This document shows positions 7,596 through 16,338 of a stretch of DNA of 64,000 bases, piece by piece. The notes under the pieces were generated by a model. That model was not told the origin of the DNA, did not search any database, and worked only from the letters and a program-made list of their open reading frames with translations. How positions within the stretch are numbered: the first letter of the stretch is position 1; every line of letters starts with the position of its first letter. The DNA is from CAYLXN01 sp964388235 (lineage in GTDB: Bacteria; Patescibacteriota; Saccharimonadia; Saccharimonadales; Saccharimonadaceae): the NCBI GenBank assembly GCA_964388235.1, contig CAYLXN010000001.1, forward strand, positions 29,974 to 93,973. The letters are read 5' to 3'. The position numbers and the translations under genes were made by a program.

Positions 7596-8538
7596 GCTCG
7601 ATCTCTGAATTAATTAGCGATTGTTGATTTAAAGCGGCTAGATAAGCGGCGGTTAATTCTGCTAATACCAGTCCTGACCAAAAACTATCTAGTAGTGATG
7701 AATGTGATAATTCAATTAGCCGTGAATGCGGTATTTTACCTGACAAGACTCGGTCTTTAGCAAAAAAGTATTGATTGTCAGTTTTAGGAGTTCGGTTGGA
7801 TACTAGGTCGATTACGGCAAAATTTTTCTCAATTGGATGAGACCACCAGCCTTCTTTGCCAAAGTCGGCAAATTGATCAATTGATTCGGAGAAACAGAGG
7901 TTTTTGGCTCGTTGATTGGTGGTCATTTGCCACCAGTGAGCGACTAGCGATAATTCATTAGCGTAAATTAAGTAGCCGCTCTTGCCAACTATGAAATTAG
8001 CTAATTGTTTAGCTTGATTGGTCGAGGTGGGAAAATTAGTTGACCAGTTGTCGATATCTTTTCGAGCTTGCTGAAAACTATTATTCAGCTGCTGACAATT
8101 TTCAGGATTAAATAAATAATTTCGATCAACAGCTTGCAATCCCCCAGTTAGCAGCTCAAGTTCTTGGTTAGTTGATTGGCAATTAATTAACTCTAAATTA
8201 GCGCGACTGGTGATCAGTTGTTTAATAATTGGCAACTGATCAGCTTGATGCCAGCGATCATTGGTAATGAATAGAGTGTTGCTGGTTAGTAAATTATGAT
8301 AATTATCTAGCTGCTCATAGTTAACAAAATCAGCTGACAAGCCCAAGCGCTTAAGGATTGCTACTAATGTTTCGAGGCCGATATTAGATTGAAATTCTGA
8401 TAAAGCCACAACTCGTTGGAGCCTAGGAGTTTGATTTGTCGCTTGATAATTACCAAAAGTGTAATTAAAAAATGAGCCTAATTGTTGTTCGAACATTAAG
8501 ACTTTGAATTGATCGAGATATTGTAAGTCATCCAACAT
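7582..8538 (-). CDS. Divergent SIS-domain protein resembling bifunctional phosphoglucose/phosphomannose isomerase
   Basis: 318 residues, with no signal peptide or membrane helix. The opening MLDDLQYLDQF and the closing segment (LAELTAAYLAALNQQSLINSEIEL) follow the start and end of bacterial PGI/PMI proteins, whose C-terminus usually reads like GDYVSxYLAxLxGVDPxPVxxI. The Gly-rich SIS loop expected near residue 40 is not recognisable, so catalysis may be lost. It is rich in Asn and Gln. It could instead be an unrelated CPR-specific protein. Its position next to an exporter says little about function. Confidence 0.4.
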   Translation of the reverse strand: MLDDLQYLDQFKVLMFEQQLGSFFNYTFGNYQATNQTPRLQRVVALSEFQSNIGLETLVAILKRLGLSADFVNYEQLDNYHNLLTSNTLFITNDRWHQADQLPIIKQLITSRANLELINCQSTNQELELLTGGLQAVDRNYLFNPENCQQLNNSFQQARKDIDNWSTNFPTSTNQAKQLANFIVGKSGYLIYANELSLVAHWWQMTTNQRAKNLCFSESIDQFADFGKEGWWSHPIEKNFAVIDLVSNRTPKTDNQYFFAKDRVLSGKIPHSRLIELSHSSLLDSFWSGLVLAELTAAYLAALNQQSLINSEIELRIF

Positions 8539-8635
8539 AATTTATGATAAAAAAGCTAGTATTTTTTAAAAGCTTATGCTATCATAATACAATAAAAGCA
8601 TAAATAAATCTATAAATTAGAAATTAAGGGGTGGC

Positions 8636-9106
8636 ATGGACAATAAACAACTACAAGATGAACAAGAATTAGCTAAGGTGTTAGCTGGAGTTAGTGACCA
8701 GATTAATATGGCAACTGCTCCTACTGACAAGAAAAAGAACGATTCGAAAAAACCTGAAGACAAGGATAAAGATAAGGCGGCTGATGTTACGGTGCCAGAT
8801 TTTACTGGCCAGTTGGACCAAATTGATCAACCTAAGGCGGCTACCGAAACTAAGCCATTAGCTGAATTGGACGAGTTAAAGTTAAGTGCAATTAACGATT
8901 TGCGACCATTAGTTGACAAACTAAATCTGCCACTTGAGGAAAAGTTTGATACTTACCTGCTGTTGATTCGGTCAACTGACGATTCGTCATTGTTGCAGCC
9001 AGCTTATGAAGTAGCTCGGCAAATTGAAGACGAAACTAAGCGCGCTGAAGCCTTGCTCAATGTAATTAAAGAAATTGATTATTTTAACTCTCGCAATAAA
9101 AAATAA
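8636..9106 (+). CDS. Small acidic/basic-linker protein of unknown function
   Basis: 156 residues, soluble. The N-terminal half is low-complexity: about residues 30-50 form a Lys/Asp-rich linker (KKKNDSKKPEDKDKDK). The C-terminal 70 residues look helical and compact, ending in EIDYFNSRNKK. The ribosome site AAGGGGT lies just before the ATG. I do not recognise the family. A terminator hairpin follows directly, so it is a single-gene unit lying convergent to groEL. Confidence 0.65.
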   Translation: MDNKQLQDEQELAKVLAGVSDQINMATAPTDKKKNDSKKPEDKDKDKAADVTVPDFTGQLDQIDQPKAATETKPLAELDELKLSAINDLRPLVDKLNLPLEEKFDTYLLLIRSTDDSSLLQPAYEVARQIEDETKRAEALLNVIKEIDYFNSRNKK

Positions 9107-9128
9107 AAACTTTTGAGTTTTAAGTTAA

Positions 9129-9160
9129 AATAACCTTCGATTAGATCGAAGGTTATTTTT
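9129..9160. terminator. Bidirectional terminator between the unknown gene and groEL
   Basis: The stem AATAACCTTCGAT/ATCGAAGGTTATT with a TAG loop and T runs on both strands separates the two convergent genes. Confidence 0.8.
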
Positions 9161-9179
9161 GTTTGGGCTTAGAATTGGC

Positions 9180-10820
9180 TTACATCATGCCCATGCCAGA
9201 CATATCAGGTCCAGCTGGTTGATTTTTTTCAGGTAGATCAACTACCAAAGCGCCCATGGTGATAGCAGTTGCGGCAATCGAAACCGAGCTTTGAACTGCC
9301 TCTTTGGTGACGCGAACTGGGTCAATTACACCGTCTGATTTGAGGTCAACCAGCCCTTTTTCAGGGGTAACAACATTAATACCGTAACCAGCCTTGCCGT
9401 CCTCGACCTTAGCTAGTAGCGCATCAGCGTTTAAGCCAGCATTTTTGACGATGTGGGTGAAAGGTTGCTTGAGGGCGACTTTGACAATTTCACGTCCAGC
9501 GGCGATTGAGCCACTACCTTTGGATTTGAGTTTGTCCGCCAGATTGACTAGAGTTACTCCCCCACCAGCGACAATACCTTCGGCTAGAGCTGCTTTGGTG
9601 GCAGCCACAGCATCATCCACGCGGTATTTCTTTTCGTCAATTTCAGTTTCGCTAGCGCCGCCAACTTTTATCACGGCTACTTTACCCTGAAGACTAGCTT
9701 GGCGATTCATCATTTGTTCTTTGTCGTATTCGCTAGGAGCGTGTTCCATCCAAGCGTCTAGTTGGTTAATTCGATGCGCTACTGCTTCTTTGGCGCCAGC
9801 GCCTTCGATGATTGTGCTTTCGTCCTTGCCAACAATCACTTTGCGGGCTGAACCAAGTACCTCCAAACCGACATTATCAAAAGTCATGCCTTTGTCGGCC
9901 GAAACGACGGTTGCACCCGTCAAGACAGCGATGTCTTCGAGGATATCTTTACGGCGGTCACCAAAAGCTGGTGCTTTAATAGCTACTGAATTAAAGACAC
10001 CCTTGAGCTTGTTTAAGACTAAGATGCTCAGTACGTCGCCGTCAACCTCGTCAGCAATAATCACCAAATCTTTCATCCCAGCTTGAGCCATTTTCTCGAG
10101 GAAACCAACAAATTCTTGAGCGTTGGACATTTTCTGATCAGTGACTAAAATAGCTGGTTTTTCGTAAACTGCTTCTTGGCGGTTGGCGTCAGTGACGAAA
10201 AATGGACTGACGAAGCCTTTGTCAATTGAAAAGCCTTCGACAACTTCGCTCTCCATGGTCAATCCTTGTCCAGCTTCGACGGTAACCACACCATCTTTGC
10301 CGATCTTTTCGATCACGTTGGCAATTAATTTACCGATTTCGGTTGAACCAGCGCTGATAGTAGCGACTTCGGCGACTCGGTTGTGGTCGTTTTCGATTGA
10401 TTCAGCTAACTTTGATAACTCAGCGATGATTTCAGCTCCCGCCTGTTCGATCCCCTGGCGTAATTCTTGCGGATTGTGACCAGCGGCAATCAAGCGATTA
10501 GCTTCGCGCATGATTTCATAGGTTAAAATTGTAACCGTGGTGGTGCCATCGCCAGCGATTTTGTTTAATTTGGTGGCAGCTTGTTTTATCAGATCCGCCC
10601 CAACTTTATAACCAAGGGTTTGCTCGTCGTCCTCTGGTAAATCAACACTTTCAGCTACGGTCACGCCGTCGTGGGTGATAGTTGGTGCGCCGTAAGATTT
10701 GGCGATCATCACGTTGTGGCCTTTGGGGCCAAAAGTTACCTTGACCGCGTCATAGAGCATCTTAGCTCCAGCCATGATTCGCGATCGCGCTTCATCATCA
10801 TAATAAACTATTTTTGCCAT
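9180..10820 (-). CDS. groL: Chaperonin GroEL (60 kDa)
   Basis: 546 residues, full length. It has the GDGTTT nucleotide site (near residue 87), the apical region and the Gly/Met-rich tail ending GMGMM. It assembles into the double-ring folding chamber capped by GroES. The start ATG overlaps the groES stop by one base (TAATG), so translation is coupled. Expression is expected to follow the CIRCE operator upstream of groES. Ordinary in every visible respect. Confidence 0.98.
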   Translation of the reverse strand: MAKIVYYDDEARSRIMAGAKMLYDAVKVTFGPKGHNVMIAKSYGAPTITHDGVTVAESVDLPEDDEQTLGYKVGADLIKQAATKLNKIAGDGTTTVTILTYEIMREANRLIAAGHNPQELRQGIEQAGAEIIAELSKLAESIENDHNRVAEVATISAGSTEIGKLIANVIEKIGKDGVVTVEAGQGLTMESEVVEGFSIDKGFVSPFFVTDANRQEAVYEKPAILVTDQKMSNAQEFVGFLEKMAQAGMKDLVIIADEVDGDVLSILVLNKLKGVFNSVAIKAPAFGDRRKDILEDIAVLTGATVVSADKGMTFDNVGLEVLGSARKVIVGKDESTIIEGAGAKEAVAHRINQLDAWMEHAPSEYDKEQMMNRQASLQGKVAVIKVGGASETEIDEKKYRVDDAVAATKAALAEGIVAGGGVTLVNLADKLKSKGSGSIAAGREIVKVALKQPFTHIVKNAGLNADALLAKVEDGKAGYGINVVTPEKGLVDLKSDGVIDPVRVTKEAVQSSVSIAATAITMGALVVDLPEKNQPAGPDMSGMGMM

Positions 10821-11101
10821 TATTTATCTCCTTTCGTTTTGACGACTGCCAAAACATCTTCCTCTTTGACGATCAGATAATCGGTGTCGTCGATCTTAAT
10901 TTCAGTTGAAGTGTATTCTTTAAACACGATTGATTGGCCTTTAGTGATGGTTTTGACATCTGGGCCGACAGCCACTACTTCGGCTGAGTTAGATTTTTCT
11001 TGTGAATTAGTTGGTAAATATAAACCACTGGCGGTCTGAGTTTTGGCTTCGGGTTTGACGGCCACAACTCGGTCGGCAAGCGGTTGGATTGGTATAGTCA
11101 T
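10820..11101 (-). CDS. groS: Co-chaperonin GroES
   Basis: 93 residues, typical for the family. The start IQPLADRVVAVKPE, the mobile loop (about 17-32) and the VGPDVKTITKGQSIVF strand are recognisable. It forms the heptameric lid of GroEL. A GGGAAGGAG ribosome site precedes the ATG. First gene of the groES-groEL operon, with a CIRCE element overlapping the promoter. Confidence 0.97.
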   Translation of the reverse strand: MTIPIQPLADRVVAVKPEAKTQTASGLYLPTNSQEKSNSAEVVAVGPDVKTITKGQSIVFKEYTSTEIKIDDTDYLIVKEEDVLAVVKTKGDK

Positions 11102-11136
11102 TGTAATCTCCTTCCCTTGTTATTGTTACTAGTTTT

Positions 11137-11164
11137 ATTATAGCAATAAAATTAGCACTTGCAA
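11137..11164 (-). promoter_or_regulatory. groES-groEL promoter
   Basis: On the minus strand TTGCAA (11164-11159), a 16-base spacer and TATAAT (11142-11137). The -35 box lies inside the CIRCE element. Confidence 0.75.
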
Positions 11165-11178
11165 GTGTAGAGTGCTAA
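11152..11178 (-). promoter_or_regulatory. CIRCE element (HrcA operator)
   Basis: TTAGCACTT, nine bases, GAGTGCTAA. This matches the CIRCE consensus TTAGCACTC-N9-GAGTGCTAA at 17 of 18 arm positions. It covers the -35 region of groES, where HrcA would block transcription until heat stress. Confidence 0.95.
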
Positions 11179-11210
11179 TTTATGGCTTTACTTTAATCTA
11201 AAAAAATTGT

Positions 11211-12494
11211 TTAATTTGACTTTAATAGCTTTTCGATTTCTTGGCGGTCATTCCAGGGGATTTTCTGACCATCAACAATTCGGAATTGCTCATGCCCCAT
11301 GCCGGTGATTAGAACTGTGTCGCCTGCTTCGGCTTGTTTGAGAGCGGCGGTGATAGCTTCGCGGCGATCAGCGATTTCAGTCATCTTAGCTTTTGTCTCT
11401 GTTCGATTGATACCGTCAATGATCATCTGGCGAATCTGATCAGCGTTTTCGGTGTAGTTTTCTTCATCAGTGACGTAAATCTGATCGGCTAATTTAGCGG
11501 CAATTTCCCCCATAATCGGTCGCTTAGCCTGATCACGGTCGCCGCAAGCGCCAAATACCAGATGGATTTGGCCGTCGGTTGTTTGTCGAGCATAATTAAG
11601 TAGACGCTCAAGTGCGTCAGGAGTATGGGCGTAGTCAACGATAATATCTAGATCGTGTTGATTTTTAACTCGTTCCAGTCGCCCATCAAGTTGCTTTAAG
11701 TTAGCAATTCCCTGCTGAATTTGCTTAGGTTTAATTCCCAGCACAATGGCGGCCAGACTAGCTGCCGCGATATTATAAGCGTTAAATTCGCCAGCCAAGC
11801 TAGTGGTTAATTCTAGAGTCTGATTGCCGTAGGTTAATTCTAAGTCCATCTGGGATTTATCAATCTTCAAGATTTTAATTTGCAAATCAGCGCCCTTATC
11901 TCGTCCGTAAGTCAAACTCTTGTTGGCTGGCAAATGCAAGAAATCTTCAGCGTGCGGATCGTCAAGATTTATCAAGCCAAACTTGGGATGCATATCCCAA
12001 AGTTTCTGCTTGGCTTCCAGATATTTGGCCATTGTTTTGTGATAATCAAGGTGATCTTGAGTTAAGTTAGTAAAAATCGCCAATTCCAGATCAAAATCAG
12101 GGAACTTGTGCTGATCGAGAGCGTGCGACGTTGCCTCAATCAACACATAATCAACTTGTTTATCTTTAGCTTGTTTGAAAAACTTTAGGAGCTGTTCGGT
12201 GGTAGGGATGGTAGCGTTGAAAGTATTAACTTGACGCTCGCCGGCCATTTCGATAGTGGCGGTACTGAACATGGCGGTGGTTAAACCAGCTTGTTTGAGA
12301 ATTGAATTAAGGTAATTAACAGTGGTAGTTTTGCCGTTTGTGCCAGTGACGGCAATGATTTTTAGTCCAGTTGTTGGATGGCCATATTTCTGGTCAAGTA
12401 GTTTTAGTCGACTGCGGCGATAGATTTCCTCTAGCCAGCGAACCAACCGAGCAGGCATCAAGCGACGAACTAATTTAGTTAATTTATTTTTCAT
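11211..12494 (-). CDS. murE: MurE-type Mur ligase (UDP-MurNAc-tripeptide synthetase-like)
   Basis: 427 residues. P-loop VTGTNGKTTT (near 48), the UMP-sugar-binding TIPTT segment, the MurE hallmark TNLTQDHLDYH (near 140) and a C-terminal ligase domain. Family role: ATP-dependent addition of residue 3 to the peptidoglycan stem. The usual N-terminal domain is cut to about 40 residues. Where meso-diaminopimelate enzymes have DNPR, this protein reads TDEENYTEN, so the amino acid added is uncertain. The start is joined to the upstream exported-protein gene by TAATG. Confidence 0.85.
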   Translation of the reverse strand: MKNKLTKLVRRLMPARLVRWLEEIYRRSRLKLLDQKYGHPTTGLKIIAVTGTNGKTTTVNYLNSILKQAGLTTAMFSTATIEMAGERQVNTFNATIPTTEQLLKFFKQAKDKQVDYVLIEATSHALDQHKFPDFDLELAIFTNLTQDHLDYHKTMAKYLEAKQKLWDMHPKFGLINLDDPHAEDFLHLPANKSLTYGRDKGADLQIKILKIDKSQMDLELTYGNQTLELTTSLAGEFNAYNIAAASLAAIVLGIKPKQIQQGIANLKQLDGRLERVKNQHDLDIIVDYAHTPDALERLLNYARQTTDGQIHLVFGACGDRDQAKRPIMGEIAAKLADQIYVTDEENYTENADQIRQMIIDGINRTETKAKMTEIADRREAITAALKQAEAGDTVLITGMGHEQFRIVDGQKIPWNDRQEIEKLLKSN

Positions 12495-15400
12495 TAGTAT
12501 CTAGCTGGTAATTCTTTCAGACTAGTGGTTTTGAAGACGTTATTACCAGAGGCAGCTGAGTAGCCAAATAAGTAGGCATCAGGTCGGAAGTTGAAGATTT
12601 CAGCTGGTAAATTAGTGTTATGAATGGTGCCATTAGCCTCTTGGATGGCGTTTTGGTTGGCAACCAGAGCTACATCCGCCCAAGCTCCATTTATATTGCG
12701 CAGTTCAGAGCCAGTATCTGAGAAGCTAGTTCGGCGAGGCTTTAGTTGGTTGGCGATTATTGGACCGTTAACTACTAATTGTTGAGCGCAGGTTTTAGCG
12801 CTTAAGTTACCGCCTTGGTTGCAGGTATTGATTAAAGCATTGCCATTATTATTGTCAGCGACTAACCAAGCGTCAACTTTAGTTACACCTGGGTCGATGG
12901 TAATTAGCCGGTCAGAAATTAAGATTAATTGAGGAATGTCAGCGATTGATCCGATGCCATTTTGTGCATAATTAATATTGTGTTTAACTTCAATCCCTTC
13001 TTTAGCTAGGATAACCACTCGCCTACCTTTAGGAATGTTTAGTGGTTCGGTGATGGTGATCGCACGGTCGGCTTTGATGATGAAGAATTTATCATTGAGT
13101 GGCTTAGGACCGAGGTTGTTCAGATAAGCATTGTTGAGTCGGAAAGACACGGTCTCTCTTTTGTCTGCGTTGTTTAGGTCACTGAAATAACCAGCTATGC
13201 TCAGATGAGAGCTGTTAGCTGACCTCAAGTGAGAGATGTTGTTACTGCTGCTGAAGCGACCTAACTTATTATTGACGTTAGCGAAAGTTAAGCTATTGAA
13301 GTAGGGACTGTTAATACCGGTTCGGCGCAAGTAGCCAGAGTTGGTGGCGAAGTTAGTGATCGGGCCGTTGGCTACGGCGTCATATTCCGTCCAGCTTCCG
13401 TGACGACGACCGCTAATAGTGGTATTGTTGGTTGAAATAGAGCCTGTAGTTAGCACTCCCCCGCCTCGGACCTGTAATTTTGGTCGCTTATCGATGACGA
13501 TACAGTTAGGCGTGCCGTGGAACCAAGAATCTCGATTGGCTTTGGTAATTTCTTGATCGTACCATGGTTTGACCGAAACTACGAAGCAGATCTTGGTACC
13601 AACTGGGATGTTTTCAGGAATTCTGTAGCTGAGGTTATTAGCGATGGCTTTGGATTGCTCGGTGGCAGTCAAGGAAGTGTTGCCCCCAGTTAATTTATTA
13701 CACTCAGTAGCTTTAGCTGGACCATTTGGATTGGTGTAAAATTCACAAGCAGCACTGCCCGAACTAAATTTTTTGCCTAAATTAGTAGTGATTTGATTGT
13801 AATTAATGCCAGAACTTGGGATTACAAATCGATCGAGGCTCCATTGGATTGGCTTAGTTTGAGTAGCGTCTAAGTGAGGATAACTACCGTTTTTATCTTT
13901 GTTGATAGTTGGTTGATTGATAGTAATTTGTGAACCTGGAGCCGTGCCGCCATCAATACCGACGGTGGTGTCGTTGATATTGTAATTATACGGCACGTAG
14001 GCGCAGACAATACTAGAATTGGCGGTTCCGGTTGGAGAGTAGTTGTTGATTGAATTATACTGAGATGGAGTGATTGATAACTGACGGCAGATTCTTTTTC
14101 CAACATCCTCTGGCTTAACCTGTATCTGGAGTAGCCAAGTTTGGTTCCTAGTGTCTATGTAGAAGCGGTCCCTAGTCTGGGAGAAGGATGAATAAGGGTC
14201 TTTGATTATAGGTCTGAGTGGGTGGTTTGTGATCAGCTTTGTCTGCTGATTTAGCCGCCAAGAAAAACGAAAAGTTATGTATTTATTATTGGCTGAAGCA
14301 ACGACATCAGATGTTTGGTAGGCTCTTTGGTCGCTTCGACAGCCATCTTGTCCTCCAGATACACTAGGGTCACCGCAAGTAACACCTGCGCCTACAATTG
14401 AGTTCCATATTTGAGGGTTGCATTGAGATGAGCCTTTAGGGTGCCAGCCTGAAGGGCATGATTCTTCGAATGAAGATGTGTTGTCCTGACCTTTTCCAGT
14501 TTGACAGCACTCGACTTTAGGCTTTGGCGGAATTTGGCAGATTGCGCTGCCAGCAGGAGCGTAATCACCTGTACATGAAGACATTTGGTATAAAGGATTG
14601 AAGCCACTGTATTTTTTACAGCAACTAACTTTTGGGTTAGCGGGTGGATTTGTAGGATTGGTGGGGGTCGACCCAGCTTCTCTTCGAACAAAAAGACCAT
14701 AAAAAGCAAAGGCATTAGCATCTGTGTGCGGGGCGGTTGGTCGTACGTAAACTTTGTCGTAAACGATCGCATCTATAGTGTTATTACCTGTTCGGAGATG
14801 GTTAGTGACGTCTATGTCTTGGCTAATACCACTGGGATTGGCCTGCGCATTTTGAGCTTTATACCAACTACTGCTATTTACTCTTATATATGCCATATCA
14901 TCCATAGCATGACGGAGAATTACTCTTCCTCCATTGGCTTTTGCTGATTCTAAAATTTGCGATGTGAGGTAAAAATTAGTTTGCAGACTAGTAGAGCCAA
15001 AAGAAGTCAGATAATAATGTCCTGCATGACTACCACCGTTGTCAGAGTATGAAGTGTAGCCGCTTATTTTATTTTGATTTTTGTCTGAAAAAAGAGTTCT
15101 ATTGATGATTGGAGCCATACCGTTTTTTGATGGGGTGTTTTCGCCAAACGCAAGGTTAGCCATATTTTGACCAAGTCCACTTGCGTACATCATCGCATTA
15201 GCTCCCCTGCAAGGAGTTGCATAGTTGGCGCTAGAGCAATTGAAAAAGGCTGCAAGTTGATAAGGTGCGGCAAAGTTGGCGGTTAGACTTGTGTAGCCTT
15301 TATGACAAATGCTTTTATATCCCATCGTGCTGCTACTGAGGTATAGTTGAACCTTACCGTCTAAGTCTCTATTGCATTGTTCTAGGCCGTCATTTAAATG

Positions 15401-15667
15401 GGGGATGGGTGGAGATATACTAGTGCTATAGCGTTGCAGTCTAGCGTAAGTAGGGGCATATGCGCTACCTGAGCCTGTGATTACTAAATCGCCATTAGAA
15501 TCTTTAAACTGTGTGTATTTGTAACCCGAAGTCGCAAAAGTTGGTGTTTTGCTGAAATCTAAAAAAATCAAGCTATTAGCAATGGCTAGTGCTAAAAAGC
15601 TACATTTGATTATTTTGCGAATAAAAGTTTTTTTAAGAGTCATGGATTTATCTTTCATTTTTATCAC
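12494..15667 (-). CDS. Large exported protein of unknown function with Cys-rich middle
   Basis: 1057 residues. The signal peptide lies at about 18-46, ending near FATS. A central segment of roughly residues 342-420 has CC pairs and a repeated C-x(n)-P/G pattern (VSCCKKYSG, VECCQTGKG), suggesting disulfide-bonded repeats. The C-terminal third carries strands reminiscent of a beta-solenoid (near IPKGRRVVILAKEGIEV). No membrane helix or sortase motif is seen at the end. I do not recognise a family. It sits between an anchored small protein upstream and murE downstream, all joined by short gaps or overlaps, so an envelope role is plausible. Confidence 0.75.
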   Translation of the reverse strand: MIKMKDKSMTLKKTFIRKIIKCSFLALAIANSLIFLDFSKTPTFATSGYKYTQFKDSNGDLVITGSGSAYAPTYARLQRYSTSISPPIPHLNDGLEQCNRDLDGKVQLYLSSSTMGYKSICHKGYTSLTANFAAPYQLAAFFNCSSANYATPCRGANAMMYASGLGQNMANLAFGENTPSKNGMAPIINRTLFSDKNQNKISGYTSYSDNGGSHAGHYYLTSFGSTSLQTNFYLTSQILESAKANGGRVILRHAMDDMAYIRVNSSSWYKAQNAQANPSGISQDIDVTNHLRTGNNTIDAIVYDKVYVRPTAPHTDANAFAFYGLFVRREAGSTPTNPTNPPANPKVSCCKKYSGFNPLYQMSSCTGDYAPAGSAICQIPPKPKVECCQTGKGQDNTSSFEESCPSGWHPKGSSQCNPQIWNSIVGAGVTCGDPSVSGGQDGCRSDQRAYQTSDVVASANNKYITFRFSWRLNQQTKLITNHPLRPIIKDPYSSFSQTRDRFYIDTRNQTWLLQIQVKPEDVGKRICRQLSITPSQYNSINNYSPTGTANSSIVCAYVPYNYNINDTTVGIDGGTAPGSQITINQPTINKDKNGSYPHLDATQTKPIQWSLDRFVIPSSGINYNQITTNLGKKFSSGSAACEFYTNPNGPAKATECNKLTGGNTSLTATEQSKAIANNLSYRIPENIPVGTKICFVVSVKPWYDQEITKANRDSWFHGTPNCIVIDKRPKLQVRGGGVLTTGSISTNNTTISGRRHGSWTEYDAVANGPITNFATNSGYLRRTGINSPYFNSLTFANVNNKLGRFSSSNNISHLRSANSSHLSIAGYFSDLNNADKRETVSFRLNNAYLNNLGPKPLNDKFFIIKADRAITITEPLNIPKGRRVVILAKEGIEVKHNINYAQNGIGSIADIPQLILISDRLITIDPGVTKVDAWLVADNNNGNALINTCNQGGNLSAKTCAQQLVVNGPIIANQLKPRRTSFSDTGSELRNINGAWADVALVANQNAIQEANGTIHNTNLPAEIFNFRPDAYLFGYSAASGNNVFKTTSLKELPARY

Positions 15668-15673
15668 TATATT

Positions 15674-16222
15674 TTAATCAACTCGATTAATAAATATTTC
15701 TTTAGCGAACATATCGTATTTAGTGTCGCTTTCGTTTAGACCGCCAAACTCCCTTGCTTTATCGGAACCGATAATCGAAACTTGCATAGGTGTACCGCCA
15801 GAAATAGAGTCAATACTTCTATCTGGTTCAAGTTCAGTTTTATCAGTATAGTAAGCTTTGGTATGGTCTGAAGCATAGAGTGTCAAGTCGCTGTTTTTGA
15901 ATTCGCTAGTACCATCTTCTTTAAAATATTCTAGAGATTGAGTAATGGTCAGTTCTTTGGTTTCTGGGTTGTAGGATTTGAAATTGCCTTCATATATAGT
16001 TCCGTCTTCGTTGCTAAGTTCGATGACCGCCTCCTGCTTCTCTTTCTCAGCTAGCTTGGCTTTGGTTTGGGTCAATTCTTCATTTTTATTTCCATAAGGC
16101 AAGTTGGTGCCGACGAAAATTCCGATCGCCAAGCCGACGATAAATAGCACCGCCAATAAACCAATGATAATATAATTTTTGTTGTCGGTCTTTGCTTTTT
16201 TGGGGGTTGTTTTCGATGCCAT
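15674..16222 (-). CDS. Membrane-anchored protein of unknown function
   Basis: 182 residues. A Lys-rich cytoplasmic tail (1-17), one membrane helix (about 18-41), a charged coiled-coil-like stretch (about 48-66) and a beta-rich exported domain. The downstream 1057-residue exported protein starts six bases after its stop, so the two are probably expressed together and may interact at the surface. No catalytic motif is visible. Confidence 0.7.
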   Translation of the reverse strand: MASKTTPKKAKTDNKNYIIIGLLAVLFIVGLAIGIFVGTNLPYGNKNEELTQTKAKLAEKEKQEAVIELSNEDGTIYEGNFKSYNPETKELTITQSLEYFKEDGTSEFKNSDLTLYASDHTKAYYTDKTELEPDRSIDSISGGTPMQVSIIGSDKAREFGGLNESDTKYDMFAKEIFINRVD

Positions 16223-16303
16223 TTATGAGCTCCATTTATAATAATTAATAGTTTATAAAATACATAACCATTTTAGCAGTTTTAAATATAAAGTAAAGAA
16301 ATA

Positions 16304-16330
16304 TTGCTAGTCGAAGATTCATAGTATAAT
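16304..16330 (+). promoter_or_regulatory. Promoter of tsaD, predicted leaderless
   Basis: TATAAT at 16325-16330 with a TTGCTA-like -35 box at 16304-16309 (short 15-base spacer). The ATG is eight bases after the -10 box. Confidence 0.6.
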
Positions 16331-16338
16331 AATTAGCA

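Noticed and set aside
9394..10479. Several plus-strand open frames across groEL
   Set aside because: Shadows of a full-length, conserved groEL on the other strand.
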